From the NCBI RefSeq assembly GCF_031344075.1, contig NZ_JAVJAN010000009.1, forward strand, positions 1 to 64,000: a stretch of 64,000 nt of DNA. Reading direction: 5' to 3'. Source of the DNA: Clostridium aquiflavi (GTDB taxonomy: Bacteria > Bacillota > Clostridia > Clostridiales > Clostridiaceae). Position numbers and translations under genes: made by a program. Below, piece by piece: positions 1 through 8,242 of this stretch (within the stretch, counting starts at the first letter, position 1; every line of letters starts with the position of its first letter). The notes beneath the pieces were generated by a model. That model made no database searches and was not told where the DNA came from. It worked only from the letters and a program-made list of their open reading frames with translations.

Positions 1-85
1 AGCTTTATTTTAGAGTTCTTAAAGTAAATTCCTCTGTCCATGAGCTTTATACTACAATATCAACACTGTTTTAAAACATAGCCTT
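1..85. repeat. Intergenic palindromic repeat, right arm of a type-2 copy, cut by window start
   Basis: The segment matches the right end of the copy at 36882-37181 in the same orientation, sharing the words TTAGAGTTCTTAAA, TCTGTCCA and GAGCTTTATAC. It ends in the outer border AAAACATAGCC seen at other copies. The rest lies outside the window, so its size is unknown. No coding sequence was seen here. Confidence 0.7.
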
Positions 86-125
86 TTAATTAAAAGTCTT
101 CAAAAATTCTACAATTTCATAAACA

Positions 126-169
126 AAAAAAACGATAACCAAAAATTAACTTTGAATTATCGTTTTTTT
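126..169. terminator. Intrinsic terminator hairpin downstream of the rlmL-like gene
   Basis: A perfect 13-bp stem (126-138 with 157-169) with arms AAAAAAACGATAA and TTATCGTTTTTTT and an 18-nt loop. A/T runs on both sides let it work in either direction. It lies about 350 bp beyond the stop codon of the minus-strand gene at 524-1684, with a repeat element in between. Confidence 0.7.
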
Positions 170-173
170 ACTT

Positions 174-514
174 ATGCTGTATTTTAGCAAAGTGTTGATA
201 TATGCATAAGCAAAGTGGACTGAGTAATTGAACTTAGGAATACTAAAATGAGTATAGTCCTATTTTAGCTTGCTCCCAATATAAAATTGTACTGTGTGAA
301 AGTTCGTGTTTCCAAATGTAAAATTTGGACACTTACTTTTGACAAGCAGTAAATATGAATATAAAAAGAAACTCGACTCCTATATAGTCGCTGAGTAAGT
401 TCAATGAACGAAATATAAAATTTCAAATCTCACTTAACAATTCTCAAAGTCCAATTACAATGCCACTTTTCCTATTGCATATATCAACATTTTTTTAACA
501 TAACCTTTATTTAA
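174..514. repeat. Long type-1 intergenic palindromic repeat (arms, central hairpin and cassette)
   Basis: An imperfect palindrome of about 340 bp. The left arm (GTTGATATATGCATAAG, AAAGTGGAC, GAGTAATTGAACTTAGGAA) is mirrored by the right arm (TTCTCAAAGTCCAATTACA, then CCTATTGCATATATCAAC). The middle holds GCTTGCTCCCAAT...GACAAGC. Positions 288-348 match the reverse complement of 37026-37086 at 58 of 61 positions. It ends about 10 bp before the stop codon of the next minus-strand gene. No ORF of note; no transposase. Confidence 0.85.
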
Positions 515-523
515 AGTATATGT

Positions 524-1684
524 TTAATCCATTAATTCATTTATTAATGTATCTCCTGGATTTTTAATTTTTATATTATCAAAATATTGATAATAATAAC
601 ATCTGATTGTTCCATTATATAACTTTCTATTTTTAGTAGATTTTATTCCTAACAATTTTTCAAATCCTTCAATAGACGTTAAAATATTAAAGTCCCACTC
701 ATTAAGTTTTCTCTTCATTTGGCCCATATAATTATAAAGAGGCTCTAATGTTTCTCTTTCACCAATTCTTTCACCATATGGTGGATTTGATATTATGAAC
801 CCATGCTTTTTAGAACTTGAAAAGCTCATGAAATCTCTCTTTTGGAATTTTATATACTTAGAAACTCCTGCTTTTTCAGCATTATCCATAGCAACTTTTA
901 AAACTCTATAATCTATATCATATCCTATTAAATTTATTTCTTTATCTTTAACTGCTTTTTTAGCTCCATCTTTAACCATGGCAAATGTGTTTCTTATGTC
1001 ATCAGACCACTCTTCTGCCACGAAGTTTCTATTACATCCTGGTGCTATATTCAATGCTATCATAGCAGCTTCTATAAGTATAGTTCCTGATCCACAAAAT
1101 GGATCTACAAGTTCAAAGTTATCATTCCATCTTGAAAGTAAAAGCATTGATGCTGCTAATGTTTCTTTTAATGGTGCTATTCCTGCTAGTTCTCTATATC
1201 CTCTTTTGTGTAATCCAGGACCAGTAGTATCTATTGTTAATGTTACTTTGTCTTTTAAAATAGCAACTTCGATTTTATATGTAGAACCACTTTCACTAAA
1301 AGTTTCAATTCCATAATGTTCACTCATACTGCTAACTACAGCTTTTTTTACTATAGATTGGCAATCAGGTACACTATGTAGTGTTGATTTTACAGATTTC
1401 CCTACAACATGCATAATTCCATCTTTAGGTATTATTTCGTGCCATTTCACATTCTTAGTTCCTTGAAAAAGTTCCTCAAAAGATTTTGCTTCAAACTCAG
1501 CCATTTTAATTAATACTCTATCAGCAGTTCTTAAATGGACATTGGCTATAGCTATATCCATTTCATCTCCTTCAAATGTTACTTTCCCATTTTCAATTTC
1601 TAGATCTTCATAACCAAGCGCTCTCAATTCTTTTGCTGTTATGCTTTCTATACCAAAAGTACTTGTTGCAATTAAATTATACAT
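524..1684 (-). CDS. THUMP-domain class I SAM-dependent rRNA methyltransferase (RlmL/YpsC-like)
   Basis: Predicted to N2-methylate a guanine of 23S rRNA using S-adenosylmethionine. The 386-residue protein has an N-terminal THUMP RNA-binding region (about 45-155). A Rossmann methyltransferase domain follows, with the SAM-binding loop DPFCGSG (194-200) and the N6/N2-methylase motif NPPYGERIG (300-308). Length fits the Firmicute YpsC group, which lacks the C-terminal RlmK domain of E. coli RlmL. ATG start with AAAGGAG upstream. It is the last gene of the rluD-pyrR run, 33 bp after pyrR, and is followed by a repeat and a terminator. Family is secure; the exact target guanine is inferred. Confidence 0.9.
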   Translation of the reverse strand: MYNLIATSTFGIESITAKELRALGYEDLEIENGKVTFEGDEMDIAIANVHLRTADRVLIKMAEFEAKSFEELFQGTKNVKWHEIIPKDGIMHVVGKSVKSTLHSVPDCQSIVKKAVVSSMSEHYGIETFSESGSTYKIEVAILKDKVTLTIDTTGPGLHKRGYRELAGIAPLKETLAASMLLLSRWNDNFELVDPFCGSGTILIEAAMIALNIAPGCNRNFVAEEWSDDIRNTFAMVKDGAKKAVKDKEINLIGYDIDYRVLKVAMDNAEKAGVSKYIKFQKRDFMSFSSSKKHGFIISNPPYGERIGERETLEPLYNYMGQMKRKLNEWDFNILTSIEGFEKLLGIKSTKNRKLYNGTIRCYYYQYFDNIKIKNPGDTLINELMD

Positions 1685-1717
1685 AGTTTGCTCCTTTTAT
1701 AAAATTCATCTATTATA

Positions 1718-2260
1718 CTAATTAATAGAATCATATATTTTTACAGAATCTTCTCCATCAATTTCATTTAACATAACTTTTATAACTTCATTTTTAGATG
1801 TAGGTATATTTTTACCAACATAATCTGCTCTTATAGGTAATTCCTTATGACCTCTATCTATTAAAACAGCTAATTGTATTCCTTCTGGCCTATCTAAGTC
1901 CATAACTGCATCAATGGCTGCTCTAACTGTTCTGCATGTATATAATACATCATCAACTAATATTACTTTTTTATCCTTTATAGTTGTTTCTATATCGATA
2001 CTCTTAACTTTTGGATCTTTTTCAACGATAGTAAGATCATCTCTATATAAAGTTATATCAACATATCCAACATCTACTTTCCTACCTTCAATGCCTTCAA
2101 TTTGCTCTGCTATTCTTTCTGCTAATGGATATCCCCTTCTTTTTATACCAATAAGGACTATATCTTCTACACCTTTATTTCTTTCAATTATTTCATGAGA
2201 AATTCTAATTAATGTTCTTTTTATCGCTTTATCATCTAATAAAGTTGATTTTAATTCCAT
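1718..2260 (-). CDS. pyrR: Bifunctional pyrimidine operon attenuator / uracil phosphoribosyltransferase PyrR
   Basis: PyrR binds pyr mRNA when UMP is abundant and promotes attenuation; it also has weak uracil phosphoribosyltransferase activity. The 180-residue protein shows the PRPP-binding loop VILVDDVLYTCRTVRAA (99-115) of type I phosphoribosyltransferases and the basic N-terminal part typical of PyrR. It lies 28 bp after the RluD-type gene, the same order as ylyB-pyrR in Bacillus. No pyrimidine biosynthesis genes are in this window, so it would act in trans. I saw no PyrR-binding anti-antiterminator here. Confidence 0.93.
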   Translation of the reverse strand: MELKSTLLDDKAIKRTLIRISHEIIERNKGVEDIVLIGIKRRGYPLAERIAEQIEGIEGRKVDVGYVDITLYRDDLTIVEKDPKVKSIDIETTIKDKKVILVDDVLYTCRTVRAAIDAVMDLDRPEGIQLAVLIDRGHKELPIRADYVGKNIPTSKNEVIKVMLNEIDGEDSVKIYDSIN

Positions 2261-2288
2261 AATTTCTTCCCCCTATTAATACTATATT

Positions 2289-3197
2289 TTATCTTAATTT
2301 TTGTAATACTTCTTCAAAATATTGTGGTAATTCTGTTGAAAATTCCATGTATTCATTTTTAGTTGGATGTATAAATCCTAATTTTTTAGCATGTAACATT
2401 TGTCCCTTTAATTTAAATCTTTGTTTTTTAAATCCATAAATAGGGTCTCCAACTAAAGGATGATTAAGTGATGCCATATGTACTCTTATTTGATGTGTTC
2501 TACCTGTTTCAAGTTTACATTTTATAAGCGTATATCCTAAATCATATCTTTCTAAAACTTCATAATGAGTTACCGCTCTTCTTCCATCTTGAGTTATTGC
2601 AATTTTTAGCCTATTTTTCTTGTCTCTTCCTAAAGGCTTATCTATGATTCCAGAATCATTCTTAAATATGCCTTCTACTAAGGCATAATACTCTCTATTC
2701 ATTGAATGATCTTTTAATTGAGAAGCCAATTTATTATGAGATTCATCATTTTTAGCTATTACTAATACACCTGAAGTATCTTTATCTATTCTATGTACTA
2801 TTCCTGGTCTTATAACTCCATTTATACTAGATAAGTCAGTACAATGAAATAATAATGCATTTACCAGCGTTCCATTGTAATTACCTGGTGCTGGATGAAC
2901 AACCATTCCTTGTTCTTTATTAACTACTATTATATCCTTATCTTCATATAATATATCTAAATCTATATTTTCAGATTCAACTTTTAAAGTTTCAGCTTCT
3001 GGTATTGTTATTGATATTTCATCCCAAGCTTTTAATTTATAATTGCTTTTAATTAATTCACTATTTACCTTAATGTTTTCTTTTTCAATAAGGCCTTGAA
3101 CAAAAGAACGAGATTTTCCATTTAACATTTCGCTTAAATATTTATCTATTCTAGTTCCCTCATTCTCTTTGCTTACTGTTAAAATATTTTCTTCCAT
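2289..3197 (-). CDS. RluA/RluD-family 23S rRNA pseudouridine synthase (YlyB-like)
   Basis: Converts specific uridines to pseudouridine in rRNA. The 302-residue protein has an N-terminal S4 RNA-binding domain (about 14-60). The catalytic domain carries the signature HRIDKDTSG at 135-143; Asp138 is the expected catalytic aspartate. In Bacillus and many clostridia the gene lies between lspA and pyrR. Here pyrR follows, but no lspA precedes: divIVA is the next gene upstream, after a 280-bp gap with a terminator. Family is clear; target uridines (RluD-like positions) are inferred. Confidence 0.92.
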   Translation of the reverse strand: MEENILTVSKENEGTRIDKYLSEMLNGKSRSFVQGLIEKENIKVNSELIKSNYKLKAWDEISITIPEAETLKVESENIDLDILYEDKDIIVVNKEQGMVVHPAPGNYNGTLVNALLFHCTDLSSINGVIRPGIVHRIDKDTSGVLVIAKNDESHNKLASQLKDHSMNREYYALVEGIFKNDSGIIDKPLGRDKKNRLKIAITQDGRRAVTHYEVLERYDLGYTLIKCKLETGRTHQIRVHMASLNHPLVGDPIYGFKKQRFKLKGQMLHAKKLGFIHPTKNEYMEFSTELPQYFEEVLQKLR

Positions 3198-3416
3198 AAA
3201 AATAATAGCCTTTCTGTAAATATTCTCTCAATATTATAATATAATCCTATATATTACTCAACAAATATATATATATAAATCACTAAATGTACTATAATGA
3301 TTGTCGATTTTTTTACCCATACAATAAAAATTTTTCATTGTAATATATTATCCCTTATCATTTAAATACTTTTTCCTTTTTATCATTAAATTATGTTTTA
3401 ATCAAATAAATAAAAA

Positions 3417-3455
3417 TACCTTTAAACTGTAATTATGCATAACAATTTAAAGGTA
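3417..3455 (-). terminator. Intrinsic terminator after divIVA
   Basis: A 10-bp inverted repeat TACCTTTAAA / TTTAAAGGTA (3417-3426 with 3446-3455) is followed on the minus strand by a T-rich tract. It is 24 bp after the divIVA stop codon and separates it from the rluD-pyrR-rlmL run. The remaining 220 bp up to the rluD start is AT-rich with no gene seen. Confidence 0.6.
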
Positions 3456-3478
3456 AATAAACTTACATAATATAAATT

Positions 3479-4099
3479 TTACTCCTTAGCAAAAAAGCTT
3501 TTTATTTCACTTAAATCCTCAGTAAGTGAATTTTTATCGTAATCAATCAAATCATCATCTGAAATTTCTACTTCTACTTCTTGATCAACAATATCCTTTT
3601 CTTTCATGTCTCCATCATCAATAGGTTCTGAAACGTTATAATTTTTTATAAAATCTTTTTCTAAATCATCAAAAGTTTCAAGTTGAGTATTCATGAAATT
3701 TCTGTATTTTGCTCTAAATTTAATAAATTCTTGTTTAACTCTTTCATATTCATCATTAATGCCAATAACATCATTATGAGATTTATCAAGAACTTTTTGA
3801 GCAGTTTCATTTGCATTTTTAAGTACTAATTCGGCTTCTTTTTGTGCACTACTCTTAGCTTGTTCTGCTGCATTTTGTGCTAAAACTAATGTATTTTGAA
3901 TTGTTGTTTCAATTTGTGAATAATGATCAACTTTTTCTTGCATATTTGTTAACTTTTCTTTTAAATTAGAATTTTCTTTATATAGCTCTTCATAATTTTC
4001 TACTATTTCATCTAAAAATTCATCAACTTCTTCTACGTTATATCCTCTTAATCCTTTTTTAAATTCTTTATTTGTTATATCCATTGGTGTTAACTTCAT
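3479..4099 (-). CDS. divIVA: DivIVA-domain cell division / polarity protein
   Basis: DivIVA binds negatively curved membrane at septa and poles and recruits division or sporulation partners. The 206-residue protein opens with the typical DivIVA N-terminus (MKLTPMDITNKEF, then GYNVEEVDEFLDEI), the lipid-binding crossed-loop region. Coiled coil follows to about 145, then an acidic tail. It is the distal gene of the ylmE-sepF-ylmG-ylmH-divIVA string next to the dcw cluster, 13 bp after ylmH, as in Bacillus and clostridia. The start has a GAGGTGAG ribosome binding site. Confidence 0.92.
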   Translation of the reverse strand: MKLTPMDITNKEFKKGLRGYNVEEVDEFLDEIVENYEELYKENSNLKEKLTNMQEKVDHYSQIETTIQNTLVLAQNAAEQAKSSAQKEAELVLKNANETAQKVLDKSHNDVIGINDEYERVKQEFIKFRAKYRNFMNTQLETFDDLEKDFIKNYNVSEPIDDGDMKEKDIVDQEVEVEISDDDLIDYDKNSLTEDLSEIKSFFAKE

Positions 4100-4112
4100 A
4101 AACTCACCTCAA

Positions 4113-4877
4113 CTATGTATATTTTTTTATAATCAGTTTATATTTTCCGCTTTTACTGCTTCCAATAACTTCTCCTACAATGAATTTTCCAATTCCTCTT
4201 ATAACAATTCTCTCATCACTTTTAACTTCATAACTTTTATCTTTAATCTTATTATACTCAATTAAAACTTGACCTTGATCTATTAACATTTGAGCTTTTG
4301 CCCTAGATAACTTCGATATTTTTGAAACAATCCCATCAATTCTTAAAGATGAAACTAAAATAACATCCTCTTTAAATTTTATTTCAGGAAAGTCTCCCTC
4401 ATTTTGTATTTCAGTAATACGGCAGGGAGTCTTTCCAATTTTATCAACATTAGATAATAGAAAATTTAATACGTCTTCATGTATAGGCAAATAACATACA
4501 TTATCTTCAACTATTAAATCTCCAATTTTATTTCTTTCTATTCCTAGTGATAAGATTCCACCTAAAAAATCCTTATGCTCTAAATTGGAAAACTTAGATT
4601 TTCCTTCAACCTTAAGTAACCTTATAGGAAAAGGACTATCATAAATATTATTAAATGAAATCATTTTTCTTTCTGAATCCTTAAAAATACCTTCACAAGT
4701 AACTTTAAATTTGCTAGTTTCACAATTTTTCTTAAACCATTTCCATACCTTTGGTGAATAAAAACAATTCCCAAAAACAGGTATATCTTTATCTACTGCT
4801 AGCATATATTTTTCATATAAGTTTAATGCCTCAATTTTATCATCTTCTGAAAAATAATTTATTATTTTTTCTTTCAT
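4113..4877 (-). CDS. ylmH: YlmH-type S4-domain RNA-binding protein
   Basis: The family binds RNA or ribosomal particles and has been linked to ribosome rescue and cell division in Firmicutes. The 254-residue protein has a mixed N-terminal part and a C-terminal S4 domain (about 180-240) with ISKLSRAKAQMLIDQGQVLI. Both length and position (between ylmG and divIVA) match B. subtilis YlmH. It sits 2 bp from ylmG and is probably translated from the same mRNA. The family assignment is secure; the function in this organism is inferred. Confidence 0.88.
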   Translation of the reverse strand: MKEKIINYFSEDDKIEALNLYEKYMLAVDKDIPVFGNCFYSPKVWKWFKKNCETSKFKVTCEGIFKDSERKMISFNNIYDSPFPIRLLKVEGKSKFSNLEHKDFLGGILSLGIERNKIGDLIVEDNVCYLPIHEDVLNFLLSNVDKIGKTPCRITEIQNEGDFPEIKFKEDVILVSSLRIDGIVSKISKLSRAKAQMLIDQGQVLIEYNKIKDKSYEVKSDERIVIRGIGKFIVGEVIGSSKSGKYKLIIKKYT

Positions 4878-4879
4878 AA

Positions 4880-5146
4880 TTAATAAATTATAGATAATAT
4901 AACAGCCTTAATTATATCTAATGCAAAGATTGCAAAAATAGGTGAAAAATCTATCATCATATTTGGCATAAACTTATATTGAAGCTTTCTAAATGGTTCT
5001 AGTACTGGATAAGTGAAGCTACTTATTATATTAAGAAATTCATTTTGCTTTCCTGGAGAAATCCAAGAAGATATACATTCTATTAGTATAGCTAATTCTA
5101 TTATTCTAAAAAGTATACTAATAAAATTCCCAATAATAAATGCCAT
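4880..5146 (-). CDS. ylmG: YggT/YlmG-family small membrane protein
   Basis: An 88-residue membrane protein with two hydrophobic segments (about 1-20 and 60-85) and the family core SWISPGKQNEFLNIISSF followed by PVLEPFRK. YggT/YlmG proteins are linked to division and membrane organisation, but the mechanism is not settled. I chose the ATG at 5146 (MAFIIGN) because an AGGAGGAG ribosome binding site sits just upstream. A start 21 bp further up would overlap sepF and lacks such a site. Confidence 0.87.
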   Translation of the reverse strand: MAFIIGNFISILFRIIELAILIECISSWISPGKQNEFLNIISSFTYPVLEPFRKLQYKFMPNMMIDFSPIFAIFALDIIKAVILSIIY

Positions 5147-5154
5147 GTCTCCTC

Positions 5155-5616
5155 CTATTTTGACCAATTAAATAAAGCTTTTGAACTTAATTCATTCTTT
5201 AACTCATTAGTTACTTCTACATTTGATGGAGAAAGGATATAAACACCTTTTTCTATTTGTTGAAGTTCCCCGCCTAAAGCATAACAAGAACCACTTATAA
5301 AATCTAATAATCTTTGTGCTATTTTTAATTCTAACAAAGTGGTATTTACTAAAACTATTCTTCTATTTTTTAAAGCATCACAAATTTCTGTTGCTTCTTC
5401 GTAATCAACCGGCTTTGTTATTGTTACTTTTGTTGTTGGCGATGTATGAATATTTACAACCTTGCTATTTTTTTTATTTGTAATAACAGGTTCTATCATG
5501 TCTTCTACATCATCATCTTCTGAATCTTCATAATTTTCATCATATTCATCATATTCATCATATTCTTCGTCCCCTAATCCTAAAAATGACTTCATTTTTG
5601 TTAATACATTACTCAT
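5155..5616 (-). CDS. sepF: Cell division protein SepF
   Basis: SepF binds membrane through an N-terminal amphipathic helix, polymerises into rings and bundles FtsZ. The 153-residue protein shows the N-terminal helix (MSNVLTKMKSFLGLG) and an acidic linker rich in DEYDEY repeats (about 18-40). The C-terminal SepF domain runs from about 65 to 150. The start codon overlaps the ylmE stop by one base (TAATG), so the two are probably translationally coupled. FtsZ itself is not in this window. Confidence 0.93.
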   Translation of the reverse strand: MSNVLTKMKSFLGLGDEEYDEYDEYDENYEDSEDDDVEDMIEPVITNKKNSKVVNIHTSPTTKVTITKPVDYEEATEICDALKNRRIVLVNTTLLELKIAQRLLDFISGSCYALGGELQQIEKGVYILSPSNVEVTNELKNELSSKALFNWSK

Positions 5617-6290
5617 TATTTTTCTCCTCCTGTATTATAATTTCTTTCTCCAAATATCCCCTGTCCAATTCTCACCAAGGTAGAACCTTCTTCTATTGCC
5701 TCATTAAAATCATGAGTCATTCCCATAGAAAGTACTTCCATTTTTATATTCTTATATTCCCTTACCTTTAAATAATCGAATATTTCCTTCGTTTCCTTAA
5801 AGTATTTTCTATTATTTTTTTCATCACCTTTAGGAATAATAACCATAATGCCTTTAACTAATACATGATTACAATTTTCAATAGCTTCTATTATGTCTGG
5901 TAGTTCTTCTTTTAATATTCCACTCTTACTTTCTTCTCTACCAATATTTATTTGAATTAATACATTTGCCACTGTATCATTTTTTTCAAAAACTTTTTCA
6001 ATTTCATTTAAAAGTTTTATACTAGACAAAGAATGTATTAAGTGAACTTTATTCACTAAATATTTTACTTTATTAGTTTGAAGTTTACCTATTAAATGCC
6101 ATCTTATATCCTTTGGAAGATTTTCTTCCTTATTAACAAGTTCTTGTACTTTATTTTCACCAAAATCTCTAATTCCTGCTTCGTATGCTTCTTTTAAATC
6201 CTCTATAGGTTTGGTTTTAGAAACAGCCAGGAGCTCTACATTTTTAGGAATTTCTAATTTTAGCTTTTCTATATTTTCCTTAATGCTCAT
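5616..6290 (-). CDS. ylmE: YggS/YlmE-family pyridoxal phosphate homeostasis protein
   Basis: A PLP-binding alanine-racemase-fold protein without known enzymatic turnover that keeps free PLP and amino/keto acid pools in balance. The 224-residue protein has the PLP lysine in AVSKTKP (Lys25), the conserved FGENKVQE and HLIGKLQTNK blocks, and the C-terminal LSMGMTHDF and RIGQGIFG motifs that hold the PLP phosphate. It is first in the ylmE-sepF-ylmG-ylmH-divIVA operon; the 104-bp gap upstream separates it from the DUF881 genes. Confidence 0.92.
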   Translation of the reverse strand: MSIKENIEKLKLEIPKNVELLAVSKTKPIEDLKEAYEAGIRDFGENKVQELVNKEENLPKDIRWHLIGKLQTNKVKYLVNKVHLIHSLSSIKLLNEIEKVFEKNDTVANVLIQINIGREESKSGILKEELPDIIEAIENCNHVLVKGIMVIIPKGDEKNNRKYFKETKEIFDYLKVREYKNIKMEVLSMGMTHDFNEAIEEGSTLVRIGQGIFGERNYNTGGEK

Positions 6291-6394
6291 AGTCTACTCC
6301 TTTTACTTATTATTCTCTATCTTTAATATTATTCTCTATAAAAATTAAATTTCCTTTAATAAAGTATATTAAAATTAAAATTTTTTAATTTTTT

Positions 6395-7126
6395 TTAATT
6401 ATTTTCGTATCTTTTCATAAATTCAATCTCATTAGCAGCTCTACTTGGGAGCAATGTTATTTTATCTTTTTCTTCTATTTCTACATAAAGATTTCTAATT
6501 ATAAGTTCTTTTACGTGACTTCCATCTTCTAACAATGCAGTCTTTAGCTTTTCTGGATCTCCAATTGCATATATACTAAATGGAGCTGACTCCATAGTAT
6601 TATCATCAAATCCTATAAAAGCCCAATTACATATTACCCCTGTACATGGGACTACCCTATGATTATTAACACTAATAGCTTCTGCTCCTGCTTTTCGCAG
6701 CTCATTTAAAACTAATGCCATATCATTATCATGAAATATTTTATCCGTCACTTCAAACTGTGAGTCTTGTTCTAAATTAATGCTTGCATCATTTATTTTT
6801 AATACTATTCCAGGACCTTCAACTTGACTTGAGCCTACAAATAATTCATAATCTAAAATTTGAGCTTTCATATCTTCAAGAATTTTATCGTTCTTTTCAT
6901 CTTCTTTCATATAGTCATTAATTTTATCTTTAATTTCACTATTATTTTCTTTTAGATTTCCTATTTCTTTATACAAATTAGCTCTTTCTTCTATAGCATC
7001 TTTATATTGTTTAGCATTTAACTCTACAAATGACTGTATTTCTCCAAGATTAATATTTGTTGAAATTAAAATTCCTAAAATTAAAGTTGTAAGAAAAATA
7101 AGGAATGTCTGCTTACTTTTATTCAC
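6395..7126 (-). CDS. DUF881-family membrane-anchored coiled-coil protein (YlxW/YlxX-like), copy 1
   Basis: A 243-residue protein with one N-terminal membrane segment (about 8-26), a coiled coil (about 32-75) and an extracytoplasmic DUF881 domain with the family-typical AGAEAISVNNHRV and a conserved cysteine stretch (VVPCTGVICNW). DUF881 proteins sit next to ftsQ/sbp in many Firmicutes, but their role is unknown. A second DUF881 gene lies at 7499-8227, with the small basic protein gene between them. A role in division or sporulation is inferred from context only. Confidence 0.85.
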   Translation of the reverse strand: MNKSKQTFLIFLTTLILGILISTNINLGEIQSFVELNAKQYKDAIEERANLYKEIGNLKENNSEIKDKINDYMKEDEKNDKILEDMKAQILDYELFVGSSQVEGPGIVLKINDASINLEQDSQFEVTDKIFHDNDMALVLNELRKAGAEAISVNNHRVVPCTGVICNWAFIGFDDNTMESAPFSIYAIGDPEKLKTALLEDGSHVKELIIRNLYVEIEEKDKITLLPSRAANEIEFMKRYENN

Positions 7127-7139
7127 AATCTCACCTACT

Positions 7140-7478
7140 TTAGCGCGATTTTAATTTTTCCAATAGGAGTCTTCTTATTATTGCAAAGTTATTAAAAATT
7201 CTTCCACCAAATACTATTACCGCCGCTATGTATATAGGAATTCCAAGTTTATCTCCAAGATATGCTAAACCTGCCGCAAGCAATGCATTACCAAAAAATC
7301 CTGATATAAATATATCTGTTTGAAAATTCTTAGATAAATTTGCTCTTACTGCACCAAAGACTGAATCTAAACATGCAAGTATTGCAACCGACATATATGG
7401 TGAAAAACTTTCAGAAATATTAACATCAAATACAAAACCTAATATGACTCCTATTAATAGACCAATTATTGCAATCAA
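7140..7478 (-). CDS. sbp: Small basic protein family (Sbp, DUF1290) membrane protein
   Basis: A 112-residue integral membrane protein with about three hydrophobic segments (1-22, 28-45 and 60-95). The ISGFFGNALLAAGLAYLGD block is typical of the Sbp family found beside ftsQ and ftsZ. The start is TTG at 7476-7478, preceded by GGAGGAAAAAAG; no ATG fits better. It is sandwiched between two DUF881 genes with gaps of 13 and 20 bp, so the three are almost certainly cotranscribed with ftsQ. Function is unknown. Confidence 0.85.
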   Translation of the reverse strand: MIAIIGLLIGVILGFVFDVNISESFSPYMSVAILACLDSVFGAVRANLSKNFQTDIFISGFFGNALLAAGLAYLGDKLGIPIYIAAVIVFGGRIFNNFAIIRRLLLEKLKSR

Positions 7479-7498
7479 CTTTTTTCCTCCTTATAATT

Positions 7499-8227
7499 CT
7501 ATTCTTTAACTGCTTTTATAAACTCATTCTTTATAGATTGAGTTGTTTTTAAAATCAATATATCATCACTTGTTTTAACTTCACAATTATAATTAGGAAG
7601 TGCTCCATAATCTAAAGACCCTGGAAAGGATATACCTACATTTAATCTTCCTTTATCTCCAATAACATTTATAGTTATTTTATCATTAGGATATATTCTG
7701 CCTGATGAACCTATAGATATACCATTACCTGCTATTTTTATTCCTGTTTGTGGTGTTATTCGTATATCATTTATAGAAATTGCCTCTGCTCCTGAATACC
7801 AAAGTAAATTTACAATATGAACAAGTTCTTCTTCACCTAAACTTACCCCACTTACTCCAGTGTTAGATTCAAATATTGATGTTTTAGGAGTTATTGTAAT
7901 TACTACTCCTGGTCCTTTAACGTCAATTATACCCAAATTCATTCTTGAAGTATCTAACTTATTTTTAATTTCTTTTCCTAAATCGCCTTCTTTAGCAGCT
8001 GATTCTTCTAGTACCTTAAGTTCTTCTGATAATTCACTATTTGACTTTTGTAATTCCTCTTTTTCTTTTCTTAAGTTTTCTAGTTCTGCAATAATATTAT
8101 TTTTATCATAATTGCTTATTTCCGTTGGACCATTTTTATTTGATAACATCTTAAATTGATATGCCAATAAAAAACCTAAAAGTGCGCATACCAGTGCTAC
8201 AAAAATTTGTGATTTAGATATCTTCAT
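7499..8227 (-). CDS. DUF881-family membrane-anchored coiled-coil protein, copy 2
   Basis: A 242-residue paralogue of the protein at 6395-7126. It has an N-terminal membrane segment (about 7-25), a coiled coil (about 40-90) and a DUF881 domain including GPGVVITI and SGAEAISINDIRI. It lacks the cysteine-containing VVPCTGVICNW stretch of copy 1, having ITPQTGIKIAGNG in that place. The gene follows ftsQ by 15 bp and precedes sbp. Function is unknown; location suggests the division machinery. Confidence 0.85.
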   Translation of the reverse strand: MKISKSQIFVALVCALLGFLLAYQFKMLSNKNGPTEISNYDKNNIIAELENLRKEKEELQKSNSELSEELKVLEESAAKEGDLGKEIKNKLDTSRMNLGIIDVKGPGVVITITPKTSIFESNTGVSGVSLGEEELVHIVNLLWYSGAEAISINDIRITPQTGIKIAGNGISIGSSGRIYPNDKITINVIGDKGRLNVGISFPGSLDYGALPNYNCEVKTSDDILILKTTQSIKNEFIKAVKE

Positions 8228-8242
8228 TTTTACCTACCTTTC

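Noticed and set aside
174..514. CRISPR-like or tandem repeats
   Set aside because: The copies are single palindromic units scattered between genes; there are no regular spacers and no cas genes.
2261..2290. PyrR-responsive attenuator near pyrR
   Set aside because: Only 28 bp separates pyrR from the previous gene, with no terminator/antiterminator pair, so none can be supported.
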